Part shown: positions 5,581 through 13,923 of the stretch, in pieces
Layout: the number at the start of each line of letters is the position of its first letter
Position numbering within the stretch: the stretch's first letter is position 1
Virus record (IMG/VR): IMGVR_UViG_3300033153_008107
Coordinates: 1-25,782 of that record
Source of the DNA: a virus
Length of the DNA stretch: 25,782 bases
Direction: 5' to 3' (one strand)
Position numbers and translations under genes: made by a program
Notes under the pieces: model-generated
What the model was told of the DNA's origin: nothing
What the model saw: only the letters and a program-made list of their open reading frames with translations
Databases searched by the model: none

Positions 5581-6690
5581 TCACTCCTTACTAAAAATAA
5601 ACACTGAAATGTCAGATTGGTCCTGTGTAGTAGTTTGCGTCGCTGTCTCTATTAAAATATCAACACTAGATGTCGCTTTATTAGCATAACTAGGTATAGC
5701 ACTATTACCATCTTGATTAGTACACATAACCAAAACACCATAACTTGTACCTGTAACAGCGCTAGTAAAATTCACAGTATAATCACCAGTAGAATTTTTA
5801 GTAACATCAGTTACATTATAGCCATCATTAATGGTAATAGGGTCACTTGCAGTGCCATCAAAGGTACACCATGCGGTAGGCAGCAAACCAGATGCATTCA
5901 AGGCAGTAGTAACAGCAGCTGACTCCGCATCTACATACGCTTTTATACTTTGTTGTGTAGCTACCGCAGTAGCGCTATCAGAAGACATATCGTCTTCATC
6001 AAGGAAATCTAGTTCTTCCACATCGCCAGAGCTAGCAGTTGTTCTACCTAGTATTTTAGATGTGTCAATATCTTGCATTTTAGCAAAAGTTACAGTGTTA
6101 TCAGGTATAGTGGCCGCAAAGCTACCCGTTCCACTACCCGTAACATCTCCAGTTAAAGTAATGATTTGATCTACAGCTCTTGTTATTTGAAATTGTGTGC
6201 CATCATAAATAACTTCATATATTGAACCCGACTCTATGTCTCCACTTGCTAAAGCGCCTGTTCCGTTTTTAGTTATACTTTTAGCACCTAAAGCATTTAC
6301 ATTTAATGTCGCAGCACCAGTATTCGTAAAACTAGCTTTAATATAAAAAGACAAACCCTCAACATAAGAAGAAATTACAGGACTAGCGGTTACTACATAT
6401 GTATTAGATGAACCTATTGTATCAAAATATTTACCAGAGTTGTCTTGAAACTGCCCTAAAGCCAAATATTGATTGCGCTCAGTTGCATTAGAAACGTTTA
6501 AGTGCCTGTATGTAGCCATAGGCAAGTTAGCTGTAGGACTGTTTTGCCCATCCTTTGTTAAGCAAGTGTTAATACCAGTAATAAAGGTATCATCTTGCTC
6601 GGTATGTCTATCAGCTCTTATTTTTATACCATTGGCTTTGTCACTGTTCCAATTGTATAAACCTGTAAATGTTCCGTTATTCCAAGGCAT
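5581..6690 (-). CDS. Tail fibre protein, 369 aa
   Basis: The ATG overlaps the preceding stop as TAATG. The protein is Thr/Ser/Gly/Asn-rich. A short N-terminal part (MPWNNGTFTGLYNWNSDKAN, then DDTFITGINTCL) is typical of a virion-attachment region. A domain around residues 110-175 (ASFTNTGAATLNVNALGAKS, YEVIYDGTQFQI) is widespread in phage fibres. It is followed by a repetitive linker (ITLTGDVTGSGTGSFAATIP, DNTVTFAKMQ) and a helical YVDAESAA piece, then a beta tip ending ISVFIFSKE. It likely forms trimers that contact the host; no enzyme motif is visible. Confidence 0.78.
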   Translation of the reverse strand: MPWNNGTFTGLYNWNSDKANGIKIRADRHTEQDDTFITGINTCLTKDGQNSPTANLPMATYRHLNVSNATERNQYLALGQFQDNSGKYFDTIGSSNTYVVTASPVISSYVEGLSFYIKASFTNTGAATLNVNALGAKSITKNGTGALASGDIESGSIYEVIYDGTQFQITRAVDQIITLTGDVTGSGTGSFAATIPDNTVTFAKMQDIDTSKILGRTTASSGDVEELDFLDEDDMSSDSATAVATQQSIKAYVDAESAAVTTALNASGLLPTAWCTFDGTASDPITINDGYNVTDVTKNSTGDYTVNFTSAVTGTSYGVLVMCTNQDGNSAIPSYANKATSSVDILIETATQTTTQDQSDISVFIFSKE

Positions 6691-8513
6691 TAGATACCAC
6701 CTCCCACTTGTTGGGCAGTCGTTACACCTAATAAAACTGGCAAATCATCCTGCACATTTAATAAAACTCTTTTTTGTAAAGCGCTATCTTGCGCTTTTAT
6801 AATCCTGTCCATAACTTCTATACCCGCGTCTTTACTAGTTAAAGTCTTGGCTAGTTTTGCTGCATTTTTATCTGTTAAGCCAGTATATCTATTTTTAAAC
6901 CAATAAGCCAAACTATCTACAAGTTTATTTTTTAAACCTTGCTGACCTTCAGTGATAGTTGCTTCGATTAATTCTTGCCCAGTTTCAGCTACATTTATAT
7001 CGGTTCTTGAACCACCCAAAACTTTATTAAAAGTATCAAAAGATCTAATTTCTTCTTCCATGCGCTTTTCAAAAGCATTAAAAGTCTTAGGGTCTTGTAT
7101 TGCAGCTTTTAATTGCTCTCTTTTATATGGAATACCAAATATTCTTTTAGCCGCATCAGAGCCATCCGCTGTTGAACTTGCCGTTTTTTGCAGGTTTTCT
7201 CTTACACCTATTAAAAAACCTTCCTTTTCACTAGGCCCAAGTCCTTTAACATATCTTCTTATTTGCTCAGGACGTAAATTGCTAAAAGCTAAACCTTGTT
7301 TTTGCGCGTCTTCTATAGAGGCAAAATCTGAAAAAATTTTTCTAGCTTGGCTATAAGTTGGACTTGCATTATCAGCAATATTAACAACTTGTTTTTTAAC
7401 ATCTCTTAATTGGTTGGCAAAATTCTTACGCCCTTTTCTAGCTGCTTGCATAATATCATCGTCCAAAACCTTCTTTATAGCATCTAAGGCTTGAACAGAA
7501 TTTAAATTAACATCATCGCCTAGACCATAAAGTCTACTTGCTTTGTTTGCCGCACTTTTAAAAAATTTATTAGTATATAAACTTTTCATAACACCTTGTG
7601 GTATTTCTGCTCCTTCTATGTAAGCTTGCTTGTATAATGGAGCGGATGTCTGCGCCCTTGCTGCGGCCATATCGTCTAACTTGCCAAAATAGGAATCAAC
7701 GTTTGAAACTCTTTTTGATAGTTGGTCTGTAACTCTCTTTACTGAATCATCAGCTCTACCTTCAAAAAATTCAACAACTATATCCTTAGCGCCGCCTGAT
7801 TGTTTTGCGACCTGCCTAGTTAGCCCTTTTATTTCATCACCAGCAACATCAGGCAATACAGAAATTTTACCAGCTTGCAAGTCAGCTTTTAATTCTCGTG
7901 GGTCAAACTGGCTTATTCTTCTTGCTAGGATTTTATCAGCATCCCTACCTTTTAACAAAGATTTAACACCTCTACCAACAGCGGCAGCCCCACCAATAGC
8001 ACCACCGATAGCACCACCTAACGCGGCCTTTTCAGCCCTTCTTAATAAAGATTGTGATTGGTCTAGAATTTCTTCTTCTGGTGTTATACCTGCAACACCT
8101 GCGCCAGCAGCTATAGTTCTAGCAATGCCAGCCCCACCTATTGGCAACGCTGCTAAGGGCGCAGTTTGCCCAATAAATCTACCCACTTGTGCTGGCGCAC
8201 CTTGCTGTTGCTGCCTTAAAGCTGCCGCTTGCTGGCCTCTCGCAATATCCTCACTTAGTTGCTCAGCGCCAAGCACATCTGCTGCCGTTTGCAGCGCGCC
8301 CGCAGGTATATCTTGTAACCCTTGGCCTACACCACTAGCAAAACGACCAACAGGAATGCTTTTTCGCTCCGCTCCTCTAGCTAATGCGAAAATATCTTCA
8401 GTAGTCATAGCATCCAAGTTAGGGCGTGTAGCTTCCCCAAACTGGTCAAATACATTAACCGAGTCAGCTACCGCAACATCACCGCTATCAAATTGGTCAA
8501 ATACATTAGCCAT
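6690..8513 (-). CDS. Internal virion/DNA ejection protein, 607 aa
   Basis: The N-terminus repeats NVFDQFD/NVFDQFG (residues 3-8 and about 20-25), a motif seen at the start of many phage ejection proteins. It is followed by an Ala/Gly/Gln-rich stretch with possible membrane-active segments (GGAIGGAIGGAAAVGRGVKS) and then long charged helices to the end. There is no tape-measure gene and this is a short-tailed phage, so release of this protein into the cell envelope with the DNA is the expected role. No lysozyme or transglycosylase motif was found by eye. The gene ends overlapping the fibre start (TAATG). Confidence 0.72.
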   Translation of the reverse strand: MANVFDQFDSGDVAVADSVNVFDQFGEATRPNLDAMTTEDIFALARGAERKSIPVGRFASGVGQGLQDIPAGALQTAADVLGAEQLSEDIARGQQAAALRQQQQGAPAQVGRFIGQTAPLAALPIGGAGIARTIAAGAGVAGITPEEEILDQSQSLLRRAEKAALGGAIGGAIGGAAAVGRGVKSLLKGRDADKILARRISQFDPRELKADLQAGKISVLPDVAGDEIKGLTRQVAKQSGGAKDIVVEFFEGRADDSVKRVTDQLSKRVSNVDSYFGKLDDMAAARAQTSAPLYKQAYIEGAEIPQGVMKSLYTNKFFKSAANKASRLYGLGDDVNLNSVQALDAIKKVLDDDIMQAARKGRKNFANQLRDVKKQVVNIADNASPTYSQARKIFSDFASIEDAQKQGLAFSNLRPEQIRRYVKGLGPSEKEGFLIGVRENLQKTASSTADGSDAAKRIFGIPYKREQLKAAIQDPKTFNAFEKRMEEEIRSFDTFNKVLGGSRTDINVAETGQELIEATITEGQQGLKNKLVDSLAYWFKNRYTGLTDKNAAKLAKTLTSKDAGIEVMDRIIKAQDSALQKRVLLNVQDDLPVLLGVTTAQQVGGGI

Positions 8514-8516
8514 AAC

Positions 8517-9548
8517 CTACCTTTCTATAAAAACCTTTTTAGGGTCTACATTATATTTTTGCTTAAATTGCTCAAGTATTCTTGAATCGTCAAAGTTATT
8601 TTTTAATAGCTCTAAAGCACCAGAAGGAATTTGCCCAGTAAAAGATTTATCAAACTCTAACACAGTTTCTTTTCCCGCTTCAGGCGCAATAGCAAGCCCT
8701 AAATCTATAACCACATCTTCAGGATTAACATTAGCTCTAGTGGCTAAGTTGCTAAACTGGTCAATTATAGCATTTTGCTGTGTGCTTGCTTGGTTAAATA
8801 GCCTTTGTGAACGGTCAACAAAATCACTTCTAGTAACATCAGTTAACCTTTCCCCGCCTATAGCATTATTATATGAAGCCCTTATTCTTTCAGGAATACT
8901 AGCGGCATTTTGAGCATTGGCAAATTCACCCTCTCTAACTGTAGAGCCTGGGTCTAGTAATTTCATATAGTTAAATATTAACGCTAAATCACCAGCAGCG
9001 CTTGGGTCTTGCGCACTTGCTTGTATTCTGCCAAAAGCATCCCTTTGCTTAATAAAATCTGAAGACAGCTTAGTAAACTCACCCCTTAAATCCTTCTCTA
9101 TTTTAATTTCATCTTTAGGGTCTAAAGCGCCAACAACATCACTTACAGCCTTATCTATATCAGTTTGCAATTTTTCAATACGCTTAGCTGATTCAGCACT
9201 TAAAATACCTAATCTTTGTTGCTGGAAAGCTCTTTGGTCAGCTGCTTGCTGCTCCCGTATATCTAAACCTCTTTCCTGCAGGCCAAACCGCCTTTCTTCT
9301 AAACCCGCTTTACGCTGCCTTTCTTGCTCAGCAAGCTCACCCTCTCTTCTACCTAAATTACCTAAAGCTGAGGCCCCAACAAAACCTGTTAAAGCAGCAA
9401 CTATAGGGTTTCTAGTTTGTTGAGACTGCTGCAACAAAGATTGGGCTAAATTAATATTACCAGTATTAACGCCATCTGTGTCGTCCAAACCTATATTGGC
9501 AACACCACTTTGGATATTTTGCAATAAATCAGAAATACCATTAACCAT
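8517..9548 (-). CDS. Internal virion protein, coiled-coil rich, 343 aa
   Basis: I chose ATG 9548 (MVNGISDLLQNIQSGVANIG), which overlaps the upstream gene by 8 bp; the open frame above it reads through the previous gene. Residues about 75-140 are a Gln/Glu/Arg-rich coiled coil (GELAEQERQRKAGLEERRFG). The rest is helical with few aromatic residues. A small Ala/Gly patch near residue 50 (PIVAALTGFVGASALGNLG) could touch membranes. By position between the S74-bearing protein and the 607-aa ejection protein it is probably the second of three ejection-type proteins. No enzymatic motif. Confidence 0.65.
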   Translation of the reverse strand: MVNGISDLLQNIQSGVANIGLDDTDGVNTGNINLAQSLLQQSQQTRNPIVAALTGFVGASALGNLGRREGELAEQERQRKAGLEERRFGLQERGLDIREQQAADQRAFQQQRLGILSAESAKRIEKLQTDIDKAVSDVVGALDPKDEIKIEKDLRGEFTKLSSDFIKQRDAFGRIQASAQDPSAAGDLALIFNYMKLLDPGSTVREGEFANAQNAASIPERIRASYNNAIGGERLTDVTRSDFVDRSQRLFNQASTQQNAIIDQFSNLATRANVNPEDVVIDLGLAIAPEAGKETVLEFDKSFTGQIPSGALELLKNNFDDSRILEQFKQKYNVDPKKVFIER

Positions 9549-10695
9549 GCAACATCTCCATATCAAAAGGTAATTTTTCGTAATCAACCATCATGTAACC
9601 ACTCTCATGCATAACAACTGCATCAGGTATAATTTTTTGTACCTCATCAGCCATAGCGCCTTTAAAGCGTTTTTCAGGTATATCATCGTAAGTAAACTCG
9701 TAAACACCAAGACCATCAACTTCACCAACTTTAACAATGTTATTTTTCAAGCGCCTATCAGAGAATAACATTGCTCCAGTTTGCGCCAAGCCAGCTATAT
9801 CTTGTGCCCTTTGCTGCTCTCTTTGCCCTAATAACCCATATCTCTGCACTTGGTCCTGATACCCTTGGTTAATAATACTAGCAACATCTATTTGAGGTGT
9901 ACTAAACTGAGTAAATGGCTGAGCAAAGCCAAGTAACGATCCTATTTCACCGAACCTAGCAGCCCTTGCTTGATTTTCTAAACTAGTTAATCCACTTTGC
10001 TCAGTAAATGCTTGCCCTCTTAAGGCGGCACCTAATCTAGCAAGCCTATCCTGCTCTTGCCTTCCAGCTTGTACCGCATCCAAACTTAATCTACTTAACT
10101 GCTCACCTTGGTTTTCACGCAACAAGTTTATTTGCTCTTGGTAAGCTTCACTACCAGCAGGCAAGCCTTGGTCTGCTAAACGCTGCTCTAATTGCTCTTG
10201 CTGCCTGTCAAATTGCGGCTGCAATCTAGCGCTAGCTGCGTCAAATGTAGCTTGCTCTAACCTAGCAGCATCACCGCTAAAATCAGTAGATAATGCTGGT
10301 AATCCAGCTTCTATAGATTCAGGCGTTCTTGTAGCGCTTAATGGCAAATCTTCACCTAATAACTGATTCAAAAGCCTTAAACTTAAATCTTCCCTGCCAA
10401 GCCTAGTTTCTTCTTGAAATGGCGTTTCAAATATTTGCAAAGCATCAGTTTGACGGGCCTCAAACTCGCCAGTCTCAGGATTGTAAGTGCCAAATAATTG
10501 AGTGCCTTGAGGGGTTATCTGAGCAACCTGATTAGCTTCCTTTTGAGCCTCTATTGTTCTGACGGGGTCAGGCGGTGGCGGTGGCTTAGGCGGGCTAAAT
10601 ATACTTTTTTGCAAAGCAGGCTTAGACCCCACCTCGTTAAATTCAGTAACGCAGCTTAAATCTGATGTTAATTTAGAACCTTTTATAAAACTCAT
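9541..10695 (-). CDS. Virion protein with C-terminal S74 intramolecular chaperone domain, 384 aa
   Basis: Layout: a Pro-rich start (FSPPKPPPPPDP, residues about 33-44), a long Gln/Glu/Arg/Leu helical body (DRQQEQLEQRLADQGLPAGS), then at the end the S74 signature SDRRLKNNIVKVGEVDGLGV, followed by YEFTYDD, FKGAMADEVQKIIPDAVV and YMMVDYEKLP. The Ser and the Arg/Lys of the SDxRLK motif are present. In tailspikes this domain trimerises and then cleaves itself off; here it is short and attached to a helical, fibre-unlike protein. The place before two internal proteins suggests an ejection-complex component. Whether it is cleaved cannot be told. Confidence 0.75.
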   Translation of the reverse strand: MSFIKGSKLTSDLSCVTEFNEVGSKPALQKSIFSPPKPPPPPDPVRTIEAQKEANQVAQITPQGTQLFGTYNPETGEFEARQTDALQIFETPFQEETRLGREDLSLRLLNQLLGEDLPLSATRTPESIEAGLPALSTDFSGDAARLEQATFDAASARLQPQFDRQQEQLEQRLADQGLPAGSEAYQEQINLLRENQGEQLSRLSLDAVQAGRQEQDRLARLGAALRGQAFTEQSGLTSLENQARAARFGEIGSLLGFAQPFTQFSTPQIDVASIINQGYQDQVQRYGLLGQREQQRAQDIAGLAQTGAMLFSDRRLKNNIVKVGEVDGLGVYEFTYDDIPEKRFKGAMADEVQKIIPDAVVMHESGYMMVDYEKLPFDMEMLHG

Positions 10696-10700
10696 AGCAC

Positions 10701-11141
10701 TTAACTCTCGTATTCCTCTTTCAAGATACTAAACAATAATGCATCTTTACCTTTATAAATCTTACGAAGCCTACCTTCTTCTGTAAACCCGCTTAATCTA
10801 AGTAAACGTATAGCTTGCTTATTATTAATTTGCACAAGTGCTATTAGACGTACATTATTATAATACTTGTTTTCAAAGAAAGTTGCAAGTATCGTTTTAA
10901 TCCGTCCTTTTGTTAAAGGAAATTTTGAATTAAAGGAAGCTATAGTCATTTCAGCTTGCATACCATCATCTAGCTCTCTGTAATCATTTAAACACCAGCA
11001 CAAATCATAATTACCTAAGTAATAGCATTGAGCTTGAGTATAATCACAATAGTGGTCTTCAAACTTATCGTTTAAAAGAGCCCCAACCACGCTATCATCA
11101 CGGATAGGTATTGAGTAATTTAAAGTTGTAGATTCCTTCAT
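10701..11141 (-). CDS. GNAT-family acetyltransferase, 146 aa
   Basis: The C-terminal half carries the GNAT pattern: a strand (NVRLIALVQ), then N-N-K-Q-A-I-R-L-L-R-L-S-G-F-T-E-E-G, the conserved acceptor-side helix and turn, then RLRKIYKGKDALLFSILKEE. The length suits a single domain. The start at 11141 is backed by a full AGGAGGTGA site inside the upstream gene, which it overlaps by 44 bp. It sits between tail stabilisation and ejection genes and would be expressed late. An acyl-CoA-dependent modification of a virion or host protein is possible; the substrate is unknown. Confidence 0.75.
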   Translation of the reverse strand: MKESTTLNYSIPIRDDSVVGALLNDKFEDHYCDYTQAQCYYLGNYDLCWCLNDYRELDDGMQAEMTIASFNSKFPLTKGRIKTILATFFENKYYNNVRLIALVQINNKQAIRLLRLSGFTEEGRLRKIYKGKDALLFSILKEEYES

Positions 11142-12708
11142 ACCAAGTCACCTCCTGCCCCGCTACAGAAAACCTCATTTGAGGGCTAAAATTATAACCA
11201 CTAGAATTAAGTATAAATTTAGGTACAGCCGTTATAGCTCCAGCCCAATCAGGCTCATCCCAAGCAGCAACATCCCAGTCAGCACCTATAGTTTCTGTTG
11301 AGGCGCTAGAAGAAAAGGGCTGCAGAGTAAAATCATAACTTAGGCTAAAATCTAGATTAAGCTCACCTTCGGCCTCTAAAAATTGAGTGGCCGCATTAAT
11401 TTGTTTTTTTCTAGCGGACCCTAAGTCACTAAAAGCCTGTCTTGCAGTCGCTTCTATAGCTAACCCATCATCTGTAAAACCAGAAAGCACGCTATATAAA
11501 ACTTGGTCTCCGCCGCCATAAAGTTTATTATCAAGAACCCCAAAAACATTAAAATCTAAATTGGAAAATTGTGTTGCAGCACCTGTAACAGTATTTATAG
11601 CATATTGCGTATAAGTAGCATTCGTGACTTGCGGCATATTTAACACTATTAACGACTGTCCCGCAAACAAAGTTAAACTAAAACCAAAATTACTACCAAA
11701 CGTTTTATAGAAATCAGTTATAGCTCCTGACAATTTAGATGGCTGCAAAATAAAGCCTTCCGCCCTAATAACATCTGAAACCTTAACTAAATCTTGCTGC
11801 GTAAGTATAAAGATATCTCCTGCAAATTCAGCAGCACACCTTTTAGCTATAATAGGAGGCGCTTTATACTTACCAACCAAAGACCAATTGGTCGCATCCC
11901 CAGGGTCTGAACCTTGGTATATAATAATCTCACCTGTATCTAGGATAAAGCAAGCATAATCATCAGGCCCGTTACCACCATCACGCGATATTGTTTTCAT
12001 CTCTATTAAGTTACCACCAGTATCACTAACATTACCCAAAGGGAACTCAGTAAATGCACCCGCAACAGCATTAACACCACCATAAAAGAAAACATTATCG
12101 TCAGTATTCCATAAATAAACTCTGTTTTTGTGCTTGTGAGCATTATCTATATTGGTAGGGCCGTAAGTATTTAAATCACCAGTAAAAGATGGTGTGGTCA
12201 GGGAAGACCCATCATAGTTTCTAGGTGCGTCAGCGCCATTAACCAATATCATGTTAGCACCTAGCTTCACATACTCCCACCTAGCATTGCTAAAACCTGT
12301 TGCTAACTCAGTCAAACTATTTGCAGTGTCATCTACATACAAAGCATCATCACTTGCCGTAATTAAAACCGAAGTTGTGCCCTCAACATAAGGTATAATT
12401 GACTCTATCTCACCAGAATAGAGTGTATTTTCAGCAAATACAAAATCATTAGTATCTACAAATACAAAATCATTAGTATCTACAAACACAAAATCAGCAC
12501 TAGATGTGGCTATACTATAGCCGCTTCTAACCTTTAAGCCGCCTTGTTGTGGAATCCAATTCACAAGCTCAATAGCATCAATAGGTGGCATCGCTGCCCA
12601 GCTATCACGAGTATTCAAACCTCCAATAGGGGATGGCAAAGGAAACGTTTGAGCTTCCGCTCTCCTCAGTTGTGCACCAGCACGCTTTGGTAAACCCTGC
12701 CTCCTCAT
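11098..12708 (-). CDS. Tail stabilisation/tubular-type protein (P22 gp10-like beta-propeller), 536 aa
   Basis: The N-terminus has PLPSPIGGLNTRDSWAAMPP followed by AIELVNWIPQQGGLKVRSGY, the opening of a class of podovirus tail proteins in which a beta-propeller caps the adaptor ring. Residues about 70-95 carry a tandem octad (DFVFVDTN twice, then DFVFAENT). The remainder is repeated beta-strands with W/Y/G loops (NRVYLWNTDDNVFFYGGVNA). The length fits. It directly follows the adaptor gene (TAATG overlap), as in other podoviruses. Role: closes the portal channel after packaging and carries the fibres. Fold assignment is by resemblance, not by alignment. Confidence 0.7.
   Translation of the reverse strand: MRRQGLPKRAGAQLRRAEAQTFPLPSPIGGLNTRDSWAAMPPIDAIELVNWIPQQGGLKVRSGYSIATSSADFVFVDTNDFVFVDTNDFVFAENTLYSGEIESIIPYVEGTTSVLITASDDALYVDDTANSLTELATGFSNARWEYVKLGANMILVNGADAPRNYDGSSLTTPSFTGDLNTYGPTNIDNAHKHKNRVYLWNTDDNVFFYGGVNAVAGAFTEFPLGNVSDTGGNLIEMKTISRDGGNGPDDYACFILDTGEIIIYQGSDPGDATNWSLVGKYKAPPIIAKRCAAEFAGDIFILTQQDLVKVSDVIRAEGFILQPSKLSGAITDFYKTFGSNFGFSLTLFAGQSLIVLNMPQVTNATYTQYAINTVTGAATQFSNLDFNVFGVLDNKLYGGGDQVLYSVLSGFTDDGLAIEATARQAFSDLGSARKKQINAATQFLEAEGELNLDFSLSYDFTLQPFSSSASTETIGADWDVAAWDEPDWAGAITAVPKFILNSSGYNFSPQMRFSVAGQEVTWYEGIYNFKLLNTYP
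11148..11156 (-). promoter_or_regulatory. Strong Shine-Dalgarno for the GNAT gene
   Basis: On the minus strand the sequence AGGAGGTGA lies six bases before the ATG at 11141, inside the 3' coding part of the upstream gene. It is a full anti-16S match and fixes the start despite the 44-bp overlap. Confidence 0.75.
12436..12483. repeat. Two perfect 24-bp tandem copies, third partial
   Basis: The 24-bp unit running 12436-12459 is repeated exactly at 12460-12483; a third copy decays after about 13 bases. It lies inside the tail stabilisation gene and codes the octad DFVFVDTN. Confidence 0.9.
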
Positions 12709-13415
12709 TACTGGCCAACCCCTGTATCAGGTATATTTACAATATAATTACTCCTAAATGAACTCGTGCCTCTGATTTTTTTAGCAGGCTTCTCTTGTCC
12801 TATTAACTCTGCTAACGCATAATAATATGCATCAAAATCTTCTTGCGCATCTAAGCCTAGCTCATTTTTCCAATATGCCTTTAGACCTAACTCAATTAAT
12901 TCTTCATCCAATATAGCAACATCAGTATCTTCCGTGTAAGTAAGTTTAGAATTTCCCGCGCTATCATTCACCAAGTAATTAGAAACATATTCAAAAACCA
13001 ATGTATCACCAGAAGCATCGTTTTCTATAATGAAGTTACCACCTCTCGCACGTGCAAATCTACGAATGCCGACTATACCAACCGTAGAACTAACTAACTC
13101 CTGCCACTCTTCAGCGGTAACTATATATAATTTTCTATTATTACTTCTATCCCATTCAGTTTGATTTTTAGTTCTACCATAATCATTGTCAGTAACTATA
13201 GCATTAAAAGCGTAACTGCCTGAACCATCAGTGACAAAGGTCTGTTCTTTTATTAAACTTTCCCAATCATGAGCACGATAAATTTCTTGCAAAACTTTTT
13301 TTACAAAAGCAAAAGCCTGCCTTACACCAGTATCGCTACTTGTCGCTACTACTGCTGGCCTTTGTATTAGAGCTGTTTCGTCCACTACGTTTTGGACTAC
13401 TGTTAGAAGGCTCAT
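12708..13415 (-). CDS. Head-tail adaptor protein (gp4/SU10 adaptor type), 235 aa
   Basis: The start at 13415 has AAGGAGAAAGGAA upstream and overlaps the previous gene by 80 bp. The helical N-terminus (AFAFVKKVLQEIYRAHDWES) followed by a long beta excursion (WDRSNNRKLYIV, RFARARGGNFIIENDASGDT) and a C-terminal helical part (ELGLKAYWKNELGLDAQEDF) matches the podovirus adaptor family known from P22 gp4 and SU10. Its place before the stabilisation protein fits a ring bound to the portal. No catalytic role is seen; P22 gp4 is also a muramidase, but I do not see such a motif here. Confidence 0.72.
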   Translation of the reverse strand: MSLLTVVQNVVDETALIQRPAVVATSSDTGVRQAFAFVKKVLQEIYRAHDWESLIKEQTFVTDGSGSYAFNAIVTDNDYGRTKNQTEWDRSNNRKLYIVTAEEWQELVSSTVGIVGIRRFARARGGNFIIENDASGDTLVFEYVSNYLVNDSAGNSKLTYTEDTDVAILDEELIELGLKAYWKNELGLDAQEDFDAYYYALAELIGQEKPAKKIRGTSSFRSNYIVNIPDTGVGQ

Positions 13416-13908
13416 TTCCTTTCTCCTTTAATTCTTGTTTAAGCTGCTCTATCTCAGCTTTTAAAGCCTTCAGTTCCTCATTGCCAGTTGAGGATTGCTG
13501 TAAATATTCTTGCGCACGCTTCTGTAACTCTGCGCCACCATAACCAATACTATCAAGTACACTATGACCACATTCCGCAAGCCTTTCAATAGTATACACA
13601 TGGCATTGCTCTAAATTATCTTTCTGAGCTGGGGTAATAGCGGGTAAATAATCTATCGGCGTACCATCTTCTTTTTGCTCTTCGTTTGCTTTAAAGGCTT
13701 GGTACTGTTTAAAATACATTTTTCTATGCTCATCTTTTGCCCTTAAATGCCTGACATTAAGCCTATCTATAAGCTTCTCCAAATATTCCACATTTTCAAA
13801 TTTACCTGTTTCTTCATTTTTTATGCTACGATAAAAAAAACGCACAGGAATATTACTTCTATCCTCTAAACCATCAATAACAATCTTTTCTGCCTCTTTT
13901 ATACTCAT
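13336..13908 (-). CDS. Conserved-type head-region protein with C-terminal coiled coil, 190 aa
   Basis: AAGGAG lies seven bases before the ATG. The N-terminal part (MSIKEAEKIVIDGLEDRSNI, PVRFFYRSIKNEETGKFENV) looks like a family I recall next to capsid genes in SU10-like podophages, whose function is unknown. Residues about 140-165 form a coiled coil (LKALKAEIEQLKQELKEKGN). The Ser/Asn/Lys-rich tail (SPKRSGRNSSNTKASSSSDK) lies in the 80-bp overlap with the adaptor gene. It may be a minor head or connector factor. Confidence 0.62.
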   Translation of the reverse strand: MSIKEAEKIVIDGLEDRSNIPVRFFYRSIKNEETGKFENVEYLEKLIDRLNVRHLRAKDEHRKMYFKQYQAFKANEEQKEDGTPIDYLPAITPAQKDNLEQCHVYTIERLAECGHSVLDSIGYGGAELQKRAQEYLQQSSTGNEELKALKAEIEQLKQELKEKGNEPSNSSPKRSGRNSSNTKASSSSDK

Positions 13909-13923
13909 AAGATTCTCCTTTAA

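Noticed and set aside
8125-8913. 262-codon forward ORF
   Set aside because: It lies opposite the ejection protein genes, is Cys/Ser/Pro-rich as expected of an antisense frame, and has no supporting context.
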